From: Candidatus Woesearchaeota archaeon
Lineage (GTDB): Archaea > Nanobdellota > Nanobdellia > Woesearchaeales > WJKL01
Assembly (NCBI GenBank): GCA_019322535.1
Contig: JAHWIM010000005.1
Coordinates: forward strand, 1 to 18,244
DNA: 18,244 nucleotides
Reading direction: 5' to 3'
Shown piece by piece: positions 1 through 6,942 of the stretch (position 1 is the stretch's first letter; each line of letters opens with the position of its first letter). A program made the translations under genes and the position numbers. The notes under the pieces were generated by a model. That model saw only the letters and a program-made list of their open reading frames with translations. It was not told the DNA's origin and searched no databases.

Positions 1-1
1 A

Positions 2-598
2 GGGCAAGGGCCAGCTAGAAACACTGGAATCAGAAATGCAAAAGGAGAATTAATTGCTTTTTTAGATTCTGATGATCTTTGGCTGCCAAAAAAATTGGAG
101 CTGCAAGTTCCTTTGTTTGAAGATGAATGTGTGGGGCTGGTTTATTGTGGCAAGTTTAGTTTTGATAAGACTAATAATCTATTTAATAAAACAAATTATA
201 ATAAATGCTACAGAGGATATGTCTTTGATAAACTACTATATGATTGTTTTATAAGATTACCAACTGTAATAGTCAGAAAAATAGTTTTAGACAAAATTGG
301 ATTATTTAAATCATATCCCTTTAACCAAGATTATGAGATGTGGTTGAGAGTGTGTACTAAATTTAAAGCAGATTATGTTCCTAAAAAACTCGTGAAATAT
401 AGAGAGCACTCTGAGAATATTTCAAATAAAAGACCATGGGACTATTCTTATTTTTTTATGAAAGAAATATTTAAACAATTTAATATTCCAAAAGAGGAAC
501 AAGAAAAAATTCTAAAGAAGCATACTTATTTAGCAATACCTAAAAATGGTAAAATGAGTGAAGAATGTAAGAAAATATGGAAGAAGAATGTTGCCTAA
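2..598 (+). CDS. GT2-family glycosyltransferase, 3' part (5' end outside window)
   Basis: This is the C-terminal part of a family 2 (GT-A fold) glycosyltransferase, which moves a sugar from a nucleotide-activated donor to a glycan or lipid acceptor, usually at the inner face of the membrane. The open frame runs to the left edge; its first visible residues read GPARNTGIRNAKGE, then IAFLDSDDLW. This is the classic GT2 block, in which SDD is the metal- and nucleotide-binding DxD motif. Further on, NQDYEMWLR matches the conserved (E/D)DxxLWLR region that supplies the catalytic base. The N-terminal nucleotide-binding strand is missing. No frame break is visible, and the gene ends at TAA 596-598. 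Donor and acceptor cannot be read from sequence. Together with the GT-C-type enzyme at 7614 it suggests surface glycan synthesis, an inference from family only. Confidence 0.9.
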   Translation, partial: GQGPARNTGIRNAKGELIAFLDSDDLWLPKKLELQVPLFEDECVGLVYCGKFSFDKTNNLFNKTNYNKCYRGYVFDKLLYDCFIRLPTVIVRKIVLDKIGLFKSYPFNQDYEMWLRVCTKFKADYVPKKLVKYREHSENISNKRPWDYSYFFMKEIFKQFNIPKEEQEKILKKHTYLAIPKNGKMSEECKKIWKKNVA

Positions 599-603
599 AA
601 AAT

Positions 604-613
604 AATATTTATT
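604..613 (+). promoter_or_regulatory. Putative TATA box for the Sfm1-like gene
   Basis: An AATATTTATT element is centred about 30 bp before the ATG at 640, in the short gap after the glycosyltransferase stop. No Shine-Dalgarno sequence precedes the ATG, so a leaderless mRNA is likely. The match to an archaeal TATA box is moderate. Confidence 0.4.
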
Positions 614-639
614 CTTAAGCAAAATTAGGCCACGATTAA

Positions 640-1197
640 ATGAAATACATCATAGAACATCTTGAACCTGAATTGCATGAATGGTGTTTATTAGAGTATA
701 AACATATTTCTGAGATTGTTGGAAAGAATAATCTTATTTTTACAAATGTTAAAGATGGAGCAGATAATTTAGAAGGTTTAGGAAAAGTTCGTAAAGAAAG
801 CATAAAAGAACTTAATTTCAAAAGAATTTGCATTCTTGATCCTTTTGCTGAAAAAACATTGTCTAACCAAGATAAAGAAAAGTTTGATTATTTGATTTTT
901 GGAGGGATATTAGGAGATTATCCAATGAAAAAAAGAACAAAAGCAGAGCTTAGTGATAAGATGGATGTTGAGAAAAGAAATATTGGGAAAGAACAGATGT
1001 CAACAGATACTGCTGTTTATGTTGTAAAAGGAATAATCGAAGGGAAAAAATTAGAAGATTTTGAGTTTAAGGATGAGATTGAGATAGAGATTGGAGAAGG
1101 AGAGTCTATTCAACTGCCTTTTAGATATGTCATTATAAATGGAAAACCTTTACTGCCAAAAGGATTAATTGAACATTTGAAAAAACATCCTTTTTAA
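640..1197 (+). CDS. SPOUT-type SAM-dependent methyltransferase, Sfm1/DUF431 family
   Basis: The 185-residue product looks like the archaeal form of the family containing yeast Sfm1 (RNA_Me_trans/DUF431), a trefoil-knot SPOUT methyltransferase. Yeast Sfm1 methylates an arginine of ribosomal protein uS3; the archaeal substrate is not established. Visible family signatures, recalled rather than searched, are the N-terminus MKYIIEHLEPELHEWCLLEY, the FDYLIFGGILGDYP block with its RTKAELS continuation, the QMSTDTAV segment, and the C-terminal LPFRYVIINGKPLLP. GGILGD and MSTDTA should form the knotted SAM pocket. Length is slightly below the eukaryotic protein, and no domain appears missing. The start follows the family N-terminus exactly and has a TATA element about 30 bp upstream. 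It is followed after 43 bp by a regulator gene on the same strand with its own TATA-like element. Confidence 0.85.
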   Translation: MKYIIEHLEPELHEWCLLEYKHISEIVGKNNLIFTNVKDGADNLEGLGKVRKESIKELNFKRICILDPFAEKTLSNQDKEKFDYLIFGGILGDYPMKKRTKAELSDKMDVEKRNIGKEQMSTDTAVYVVKGIIEGKKLEDFEFKDEIEIEIGEGESIQLPFRYVIINGKPLLPKGLIEHLKKHPF

Positions 1198-1209
1198 TAT
1201 TCCAAAAAT

Positions 1210-1217
1210 AATATAAA
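1210..1217 (+). promoter_or_regulatory. TATA box for the HTH-CBS gene
   Basis: AATATAAA is centred 27 bp upstream of the ATG at 1241 and preceded by an A-rich, BRE-like stretch. The spacing fits a leaderless transcript starting at 1241, and this is the main reason for preferring that start over the ATG at 1217. Confidence 0.5.
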
Positions 1218-1240
1218 TGAGTTTAAATTATTCCTATAAT

Positions 1241-1786
1241 ATGTACGAATTAAAAGAAATAAAAGATATAAGAAAGAAGTTTGGTTTAACTCAGACAGAA
1301 TTAGCTAGAAAAGCAGGAGTTTCTCAAAGTTTAGTTGCTAAAATTGAAGCAGGAAGGCTTGATCCAACTTATACTAATGCAAGGAAGATTTTTGATGCTT
1401 TGGATAATTTAACTCAGAAACAAGAAATGAAAGCTGAGGATATAATGACAAAAAAGATTGTTTCTGTTACTAAAGAAAGTGATGTTAAGGAGATTATTAA
1501 AAAGATGAAAAAATATGAGATAAGCCAGCTTCCTGTTATTGAGAATGATAAAATTTTAGGTTCTGTTTCTGAATCAACTGTATTGGATGCTATTATGTCT
1601 GGCAAAAAAGAAGTTAAAGCAAAAGATATTATGAGGGATACTCCTCCAACTATCTCAAAAAATGCTACATTATCTGTTGTTTCTAGCTTGCTAAAGTTTT
1701 ATCCTATGATTTTAATTGTAGAACAAAGCAAGGTTTTAGGGATTATTACTAAGAGTGACATTATTAGAAAAGTTTATAGAAAGTAA
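1241..1786 (+). CDS. Transcriptional regulator: XRE-type HTH plus two CBS domains
   Basis: This is a predicted DNA-binding regulator that senses a small ligand. Residues about 15-52 form a Cro/XRE helix-turn-helix (GLTQTELARKAGVSQSLVAKIEAGRLDP has its expected hydrophobic and glycine positions; cited here only as a pattern around LTQTELARKAG and QSLVAKIEAG). Two CBS repeats follow, beginning at the AEDIMTKKIVSV and AKDIMRDTPPTIS segments. CBS pairs usually bind adenine nucleotides or SAM, so the protein may link gene expression to energy or SAM state; the ligand is not visible. An in-frame ATG at 1217 would add eight residues, but the TATA at 1210-1217 would then lie on the start codon, and MYELKEIKDIRKKFGLTQ resembles family N-termini. 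The gene meets the phosphoesterase gene tail-to-tail with no spacer. Confidence 0.85.
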   Translation: MYELKEIKDIRKKFGLTQTELARKAGVSQSLVAKIEAGRLDPTYTNARKIFDALDNLTQKQEMKAEDIMTKKIVSVTKESDVKEIIKKMKKYEISQLPVIENDKILGSVSESTVLDAIMSGKKEVKAKDIMRDTPPTISKNATLSVVSSLLKFYPMILIVEQSKVLGIITKSDIIRKVYRK

Positions 1787-2491
1787 TTATCTTAAATTCT
1801 TCAATTTTCCAAACTTATAAACTTTATCTGCTACAATATAACATTCAAAGTTTTTTAAATCTTGTTTTAAGAAAGGACTAAGTAATTTTTCTTTTGAAAT
1901 GTCTGTTCCTTCTGTTACTAGATTAAAAGATGGCTGAACAATTAAAGTTTTATTTTTGTATTTACCAACTAAATAGCATTTAAAAGTTTCAACTCTTGTT
2001 TTTTCTCTTAAACTAATTGCAGGGTGTTCATGACCAATTATTATTGTTTTGATCTTATTAGGGATTTTAACTAATTTGTCTCCATGAGTTATTAATATAT
2101 TATCTATAATTACCTGGTTTGCTAAATTAATGTTTCTTTTTTTTACAATTGGTCCAAGAAATTTATCATGATTTCCTTTAATTAAAATTAAATTTTTACA
2201 TTTCTTAGAAAGAATATCTATTAACCTTAAAGTATGTCTCCATTCTTGATTAGAGATAGTTCCTAATTCATGCTTAACATCTCCATTAATAATAATTGTT
2301 TCTGGCTTTACTTTATCAAAAATCTTCTCCAATCTTTGCATTAAGTCTTTAAAATGAAATCTTGGAATCATAATTCCTTGCTTATTCAAAGATTCCTCAA
2401 ATCCAACATGAGAATCTGCTATAATAAGGGTTTTATGCTTAGTTAAATACAATGCTAGGTCAATTATTTTGATTTCTTTTAAAAGATTCAT
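1787..2491 (-). CDS. Calcineurin-like metallophosphoesterase (COG1407 type, Lhr-associated)
   Basis: A 234-residue binuclear metallophosphoesterase. The metal-binding motifs appear in order: D26-x-H28 in IADSHVGFEE, G70-D71 to H74 in NGDVKHELG, GNHD at 106-109, H136-G137 in ITHGD, and GHEHP at 153-157. The DSHVGFEE and GDVKHE forms identify the ICC-like COG1407 group rather than SbcD/Mre11. Relatives are found beside Lhr helicases, and in bacteria in ligase-associated DNA repair clusters. Here the ATG overlaps the helicase stop codon by four bases (2488-2491, ATGA), so the two genes are very probably translationally coupled. This suggests the phosphoesterase acts with the helicase on nucleic acid ends; its actual substrate is unknown. 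Confidence 0.87.
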   Translation of the reverse strand: MNLLKEIKIIDLALYLTKHKTLIIADSHVGFEESLNKQGIMIPRFHFKDLMQRLEKIFDKVKPETIIINGDVKHELGTISNQEWRHTLRLIDILSKKCKNLILIKGNHDKFLGPIVKKRNINLANQVIIDNILITHGDKLVKIPNKIKTIIIGHEHPAISLREKTRVETFKCYLVGKYKNKTLIVQPSFNLVTEGTDISKEKLLSPFLKQDLKNFECYIVADKVYKFGKLKNLR

Positions 2492-5115
2492 TTTTTCAGA
2501 CTAATTTTAGCCAAAACATTCTGATGCATTCTTTTTAGGAATTCAATTCTATCTTCCATCTTCAAAATATCTGTATAACCCTGAACAATTAAATTAAATG
2601 CAAAGGGGCTTGGCATGCTTGTTTGTATTTCTTCAAATTTAATTTTCTTATTCTCTATTCCTTTAATAATTTTTGCAGTGTTTTCAATATCCATCAAATC
2701 TTCTAAAACTTCTCTTCTTGCTTCTTTCAATATTGAAAAATCTTGATCAATTCTTTTCAAGGCAGACATAAGAATCATTGAACCAACTTGTTGTCTACCA
2801 ACTCTTTTTCGCCTTCCTTTATAATTTCTAAGTATCATCAAAGCACGAGAAGCACAATGCCTAAATCTTCTTTTCATAACTTCAGTACGTTCAATTGCAA
2901 ATTCCATAACTTTTCTTAGTTCTTTTGATTTTATTCTTTTGAATGCTGCCATCAAATCAAATTTTTTATCAGATCTCACATAAAAACCATTATCACTTAT
3001 TCCAATTTCTACGTCTTTGTGCTGTGTTCTTGAAATAGCAAAAGCAACTGCTCTGCTTAAACAATCATTAACTCTCCTTCCAAACAGAGTATGGAAAACA
3101 ATAGCGCTTCCCCTTATATCTTTTGTATGTTCCACAATTATCCTTGTATTTGAAGGAACTTCTGAAAAATTATATTGTTCAAAGAAATACTGGTAAATTG
3201 CTTCTGCTGCATTCTTATCAACATAAAGATAATCTAAAACAAAGTCAATAATTTCCTTTTTTGATTTCCCTGCGCAGAATTTTTCATTAATTAATTTTCT
3301 AAATCTTCCTATGTTATTTGATAAGTCAAAACTTAAAGGCAACATTTCAGAAAACCATCTTGGAACTGTTGGAGGTCGTTGTGCAGATGCTTGAACCTGA
3401 ACAACCATACCTCTTGAAAATTTAAATGTGTAAGTATCTCCTCCTAAAACAAAAACATCTCCTGGTTTTAACTTCTCAACAAAGGCTTCATCTAACTTTC
3501 CGATTGTTTGTTCTCCAATCTTTACCAATATAAAAGATTCATCAGGAATTGTTCCAATATTTGTCATATAAATGACTCTAGTCATTTTACCTTTTCTACC
3601 AATCATCCCTGTTTCTTCGTCATACCATATTTTTGCATAAACATGTCGATCTTCTAGAGAAATATATTTTCCAGCTAAGTAATCAATTATCTGAGTAAAA
3701 TCTTTTTTTGATAAGTCTTTGTAACAATAGCTTTGTTTTACTAATTTGAATAAATCATTTATTGAGATTTTTCCTTCTAAAACAATACCTATGATTTGTT
3801 GGGCTAGAACATCTAAACAATTGGTAGGTATATGTAGTTTGTCGATCTTTTTTTCAATTGCTGATTTTAATAAGACTGCACATTCTACTAAGTCATCTCT
3901 ATCTAAAACTATTAGCCTTCCTTTTGCGCTTTCATGTAGTTTATGGCCAGAACGTCCAATTCTTTGTAATGCTCTTGCAACTGATTTTGGTGATGATAAG
4001 AGAACAACTAGATCAATATAACCAATATCAATGCCTAGTTCTAAACTGGTTGAACATACTACACATTTAAGTTTTCCTTGTCTTAATCTTTCTTCAACAT
4101 TTAACCTGTGTTCTTTGCTTAAAGAACCATGATGTGCTGCAATGGCTCGAGCTTGGCTCGAGCTGCCAGAATTTTCTAAATTCTCAGCATTTTCAGTATA
4201 ACTTTTTGGAAATTTATTTTTTAAGTGATCAACTACTCTTTCTGTGGCTGCTCTAGTATTTGTGAAGATTAATGTTGTTTTATGTGTTTGTATTAAGTTA
4301 TCTATTAATGAATACATCGCATTGTGGATTTCATCAGGAGATGTGTTTATCATATCTTTTAAAGGTGATAGAACTTTTAGGTCAAGTTCTTTAATGAATT
4401 GAACATCAACTATTTTACATGAGTTGGGTTTTCCATCTTTAAAACCGACTAAGAATTTAGCAATTTCTTCTATTGGAGCAACTGTTGCTGATAAACCAAT
4501 TCTTGACATATGAGAAGCCATTCTTGCTAATCTTTCTACTGATAATGATAGATGAACGCCTCTTTTACTGTCTGCCAACGCATGAATTTCATCTATAATA
4601 CAATATTGGACATCTTGGAGATGTTCTATAAATTTTATTGATGATAAAACAATTGCTAAAGATTCAGGAGTTGTTATTAAAATATGAGGGGGATTTTTAA
4701 GCATCTTAGTCTTTTCATATTGTGTTGTATCTCCTGTTCTTACTGCAACTCTTATTCCCAGTGATTTTCCTGCTATTTCTTCTATTTCTTTTAATGGTTC
4801 AACAAGGTTTTTTTGGATATCATTATTTAATGCTTTCAATGGAGAAATATAAACTGCATAGATTTTGTCTTCTAAGATTCCTTTTTCTGCTGAGTCAACT
4901 AACTCATTTAGGATTGCCAAGAACGCAGTTAAGGTTTTAGTTGCCCCTGTTGGAGCTGAAACTAAAATATTATTTCTACTATGGATTTCCATAACCCCAT
5001 ATAATTGCGGGAGTGAAAACTGTTTGAATCTAGAGAAAAACCATTTCTTTACAATTGGATTTAGTATTTTCTCAACTTTTTCTTTTTTATACGGTTTTTT
5101 CATTACCTCTATCAT
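2488..5115 (-). CDS. lhr: Lhr-type superfamily 2 DNA/RNA helicase
   Basis: An 875-residue Lhr-family helicase, complete at both ends. Visible landmarks are the Q-like LPQLYG segment near residue 35-40, motif I APTGATKT at 54-61, TTPESL at 148-153, the DEIH box at 175-178, SAT at 209-211, the ELGIDIG segment near 359-365 and motif VI QRIGRSGH at 384-391. Winged-helix and beta-barrel regions follow, and the C-terminus ends with the Lhr hallmark PSPFAFNLIVQGY. Characterised Lhr proteins are 3'-to-5' ATP-dependent translocases that unwind RNA-DNA and branched DNA and act in repair. Two oddities are covered in the findings: the third glycine of motif I is threonine, and residues 307-323 look like an insertion. 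A second in-frame ATG lies four codons downstream; the first suits the TATA spacing. It is co-transcribed with the downstream phosphoesterase. Confidence 0.95.
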   Translation of the reverse strand: MIEVMKKPYKKEKVEKILNPIVKKWFFSRFKQFSLPQLYGVMEIHSRNNILVSAPTGATKTLTAFLAILNELVDSAEKGILEDKIYAVYISPLKALNNDIQKNLVEPLKEIEEIAGKSLGIRVAVRTGDTTQYEKTKMLKNPPHILITTPESLAIVLSSIKFIEHLQDVQYCIIDEIHALADSKRGVHLSLSVERLARMASHMSRIGLSATVAPIEEIAKFLVGFKDGKPNSCKIVDVQFIKELDLKVLSPLKDMINTSPDEIHNAMYSLIDNLIQTHKTTLIFTNTRAATERVVDHLKNKFPKSYTENAENLENSGSSSQARAIAAHHGSLSKEHRLNVEERLRQGKLKCVVCSTSLELGIDIGYIDLVVLLSSPKSVARALQRIGRSGHKLHESAKGRLIVLDRDDLVECAVLLKSAIEKKIDKLHIPTNCLDVLAQQIIGIVLEGKISINDLFKLVKQSYCYKDLSKKDFTQIIDYLAGKYISLEDRHVYAKIWYDEETGMIGRKGKMTRVIYMTNIGTIPDESFILVKIGEQTIGKLDEAFVEKLKPGDVFVLGGDTYTFKFSRGMVVQVQASAQRPPTVPRWFSEMLPLSFDLSNNIGRFRKLINEKFCAGKSKKEIIDFVLDYLYVDKNAAEAIYQYFFEQYNFSEVPSNTRIIVEHTKDIRGSAIVFHTLFGRRVNDCLSRAVAFAISRTQHKDVEIGISDNGFYVRSDKKFDLMAAFKRIKSKELRKVMEFAIERTEVMKRRFRHCASRALMILRNYKGRRKRVGRQQVGSMILMSALKRIDQDFSILKEARREVLEDLMDIENTAKIIKGIENKKIKFEEIQTSMPSPFAFNLIVQGYTDILKMEDRIEFLKRMHQNVLAKISLKK

Positions 5116-5131
5116 TTTCTAATTTATTTTC

Positions 5132-5156
5132 AATATTGTAAATAAATATTGTAAAT
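5132..5156 (-). promoter_or_regulatory. Tandem 12-bp repeat overlapping the lhr promoter
   Basis: On the plus strand AATATTGTAAAT occurs perfectly at 5132-5143 and again at 5145-5156. Read on the minus strand, the TATA-like core TTTATTTA (about 5139-5146) is centred 27 bp before the lhr ATG, so the repeat sits directly on the presumed TATA box of a leaderless transcript. It may be a repressor operator or two overlapping TATA/BRE units; sequence alone does not separate these. Confidence 0.5.
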
Positions 5157-5200
5157 TTTGTTGGATTATAGTTATACATAGTTGTTTTTATACGTTTCGG

Positions 5201-5219
5201 AAAATCAAAATTTATAAAT
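5201..5219 (+). promoter_or_regulatory. BRE/TATA promoter of the methyltransferase gene
   Basis: AAAATCAAAA (BRE-like) is followed directly by TTTATAAAT, with the TATA centred about 27 bp before the ATG at 5241. The transcript should be essentially leaderless. The same two-part element recurs at 5938-5958, before the eS19 gene. Confidence 0.65.
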
Positions 5220-5240
5220 CACCTCCTTTTAGTAAGGTAT

Positions 5241-5927
5241 ATGGCATTCAAACAAGACGAGTATGAACAAGGAGATCCTTACTTAGGTGAAAATCCAAAC
5301 TCACGTTTTTTTAAGGAAAGATTAAAGATTAATTTAAAACTAGTCAAATCTGTAAAAGGTAAAAGATTACTTGATATAGCTTGTGGCAGGGGATATTATT
5401 CAAATGAATTTTCTAAATATTTTAATGTCGATGCTATTGATCTAAGCAGAAAAGCTATTGAATTTGCAAAATCGAAATTTCCAAATGTTGAATTTAAAAG
5501 AGGGAATTGTTATTCTATGCCATATAGAAATGGTCTATATGATATTGTTGTTTGTAATAATATTATAGAACATATAAAATATCCAAAAAAGTTATTAAAA
5601 GAAGCAAACAGAGTTCTAAAAAAAAGAGGATATATTTTAATTTCAACCCCTAATAAATATAGATTAACAAATATAATCAATATAATTTTGAATATGCCCT
5701 TGAAAATGGCTAGTAAGTATCATTTTAAAGAATATTCCCATAGTGAAATTAAAAAAATATTGAAAAGCAATAATTTTACATTAATTAAAATGAGGTATAT
5801 CCATACAATATCTCCAAAGAAGGATTTAAAATCAAGATTATTTAATTTTGTTAATAGTTTATTAATTATGTCAAGAATTAGGCTTTTTAGTTCTACCTTT
5901 TTTTATTTATGTAGAAAGAATAATTAA
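5241..5927 (+). CDS. Class I SAM-dependent methyltransferase
   Basis: A 228-residue Rossmann-fold methyltransferase. Motif I is LLDIACGRG (residues 43-51), the acidic SAM-ribose position is in VDAIDLS (63-69), motif IV is DIVVCNNIIEHI (101-112), and the later VLKKRGYILISTPN strand matches COG2227/UbiG-like enzymes. No membrane segment is evident. Such enzymes act on small molecules, lipids or glycans, and the substrate is not predictable here; STPN with the following helix-rich tail is common in enzymes encoded in glycan clusters, a weak hint of an envelope role. The gene stands alone between the divergent lhr promoter and the eS19 operon, has its own leaderless promoter and is bracketed by promoter-like direct repeats. 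It looks more AT-rich than its neighbours, which may indicate recent acquisition. Confidence 0.85.
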   Translation: MAFKQDEYEQGDPYLGENPNSRFFKERLKINLKLVKSVKGKRLLDIACGRGYYSNEFSKYFNVDAIDLSRKAIEFAKSKFPNVEFKRGNCYSMPYRNGLYDIVVCNNIIEHIKYPKKLLKEANRVLKKRGYILISTPNKYRLTNIINIILNMPLKMASKYHFKEYSHSEIKKILKSNNFTLIKMRYIHTISPKKDLKSRLFNFVNSLLIMSRIRLFSSTFFYLCRKNN

Positions 5928-5937
5928 TTGTGTTATT

Positions 5938-5958
5938 AAAATCAAAATCTTTATAAAT
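5938..5958 (+). promoter_or_regulatory. BRE/TATA promoter of the eS19-eL31 operon
   Basis: AAAATCAAAA, two bases, then TTTATAAAT (TATA at 5950-5957). Transcription should begin near 5980, leaving a leader of about 45 nt before the ATG at 6027, unlike the leaderless genes nearby. Confidence 0.65.
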
Positions 5959-5985
5959 GGGTTGTAGTTCCTGCCTTATACTAAG

Positions 5986-6023
5986 TTATACACACCGAAA
6001 GGTGAGACCTTATAAATGGTGAT
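5986..6023 (+). promoter_or_regulatory. eS19 leader: GNRA hairpin and GGTGAT ribosome binding site
   Basis: The leader contains CACC (5993-5996), a GAAA loop (5997-6000) and GGTG (6001-6004), a perfect 4-bp stem with a GNRA tetraloop. TTATA (5986-5990) and TATAA (6011-6015) could close it further out. The ribosome binding site GGTGAT lies at 6018-6023, three bases before the ATG at 6027. The CACC arm could instead pair with this GGTG, so a simple switch is possible. Confidence 0.45.
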
Positions 6024-6026
6024 TAA

Positions 6027-6614
6027 ATGGGAATACATGATGTTTATCCAAACGATTTAATAGAAAAAGCAGCTGAAGAACTAAAGAAAATAGATTCTAT
6101 AAAACCACCTGCTTGGGCTGGTTTTGTTAAGACTGGAGTTCACAAAGAAAGAGCTCCTGTTGAGAGAGATTGGTGGTATAAAAGAGCTGCTGCTGTCTTA
6201 AGAACAGTACAAATTCTAGGCCCTATAGGTGTCAGTAAGTTAAGGGCAAAATATGGGGGCAAACAAAGAAGAGGTCATCAGCCACCTGTTTTTAAAAAAG
6301 GAGGCGGAAGTATTATAAGAAAAGTTCTGCAGCAATTAGATAAGGCTGGTTTTACAAAGTTTGCTGAAAAAGGATTACATAAAGGAAGAATTATTACAAA
6401 AGAAGGTAAATTATTCTTAAATAAGGTTGCTGAATCACTAGCTAAAGAAAAACCGGTTAAACAAGAAGTCAAAGTTGAAGCAAAACCAGAAGCAACAACA
6501 AAAGATAAGGTTTCTCAAGAGAAGCCTGTACCGGCTGTATCCAAGGAAGAAGTGAAAGAAGCTGGTAAAAAAAAGATTGAAGAGAAAGAAGAAACTAAAC
6601 CTGAAGGAAAATAA
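6027..6614 (+). CDS. rps19e: Ribosomal protein eS19 with Lys/Glu-rich tail
   Basis: A small-subunit ribosomal protein of archaea and eukaryotes that binds the head of the 30S/40S subunit. Residues 1-140 match the family: the N-terminal VYPNDLIEKAAEELK helix, PPAWAGFVKTGVHKERAP, the DWWYKRAAAVLRTVQ segment, and the YGGKQRRGHQPPVFKKGGGS loop, which contacts rRNA. The usual archaeal protein has about 150 residues. Here a tail of about 55 residues (141-195), rich in Lys, Glu, Ala and Val, is added and is probably disordered. GGTGAT precedes the ATG at good spacing. The gene opens an operon with PDCD5-like, eL39 and eL31 genes, a conserved archaeal order. The stop is followed after one base by the next ATG (6616). 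Confidence 0.96.
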   Translation: MGIHDVYPNDLIEKAAEELKKIDSIKPPAWAGFVKTGVHKERAPVERDWWYKRAAAVLRTVQILGPIGVSKLRAKYGGKQRRGHQPPVFKKGGGSIIRKVLQQLDKAGFTKFAEKGLHKGRIITKEGKLFLNKVAESLAKEKPVKQEVKVEAKPEATTKDKVSQEKPVPAVSKEEVKEAGKKKIEEKEETKPEGK

Positions 6615-6615
6615 A

Positions 6616-6942
6616 ATGGAAGGAGATGCTTTAGAAGAAATAAAGAGAAGAAAGCTTGAAGAGCTGCAAAAAGCTAAACAAACTCAGATTCAAGAAGAAA
6701 CAAAAATTCAGCAACAAGTCGAGCAATTAGAATCATTGGTAAAACAAGCATTTACTAAAGATGCTTTAGAAAGATATGGAAATTTAAAAACAGCACATCC
6801 TGATAAAGCAGTGCAATTACTAGTTGTTTTAGGACAAGCGATTCAACAAGGAAAGATTAATCAAATAAATGATGATCAATTAAAAGACATATTAATGAAA
6901 TTAACTCCTGAGAAAAAGGAATTTAATATAAGGAGAGTATAA
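6616..6942 (+). CDS. PDCD5/TFAR19-family nucleic acid-binding protein
   Basis: A 108-residue archaeal homologue of PDCD5 (COG2118), a small helical-bundle protein reported to bind DNA in archaea; its cellular role is unsettled. The start chosen begins MEGDALEEIKRRKLEELQ, the typical charged N-terminal helix. The open frame also allows an upstream start 13 codons earlier, inside eS19, but that adds an implausible lysine-rich leader. The core QLESLVKQAFTKDALERYGN, the HPDKAVQLLVVLGQAIQQG helix pair and the terminal DILMKLTPEKKEFNIRRV are all family-typical. Its stop TAA (6940-6942) shares its last A with the ATG of the eL39 gene, so translation of the pair is probably coupled. It regularly accompanies eS19, eL39 and eL31 in archaea, suggesting a ribosome-linked function. 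Confidence 0.92.
   Translation: MEGDALEEIKRRKLEELQKAKQTQIQEETKIQQQVEQLESLVKQAFTKDALERYGNLKTAHPDKAVQLLVVLGQAIQQGKINQINDDQLKDILMKLTPEKKEFNIRRV

Noticed and set aside
3746..4940. Several plus-strand open frames inside lhr
   Set aside because: They are antisense shadows of the helicase gene, with skewed composition and no family resemblance.
6008..6018. Second TATA-like box directly before eS19
   Set aside because: It would start transcription inside the eS19 coding region, so it is unlikely to act as that gene's promoter; kept only as a repeat.
6577..6615. Upstream start of the PDCD5-like gene inside eS19
   Set aside because: Adds a lysine-rich leader not seen in the family; the ATG at 6616 gives the normal N-terminus.
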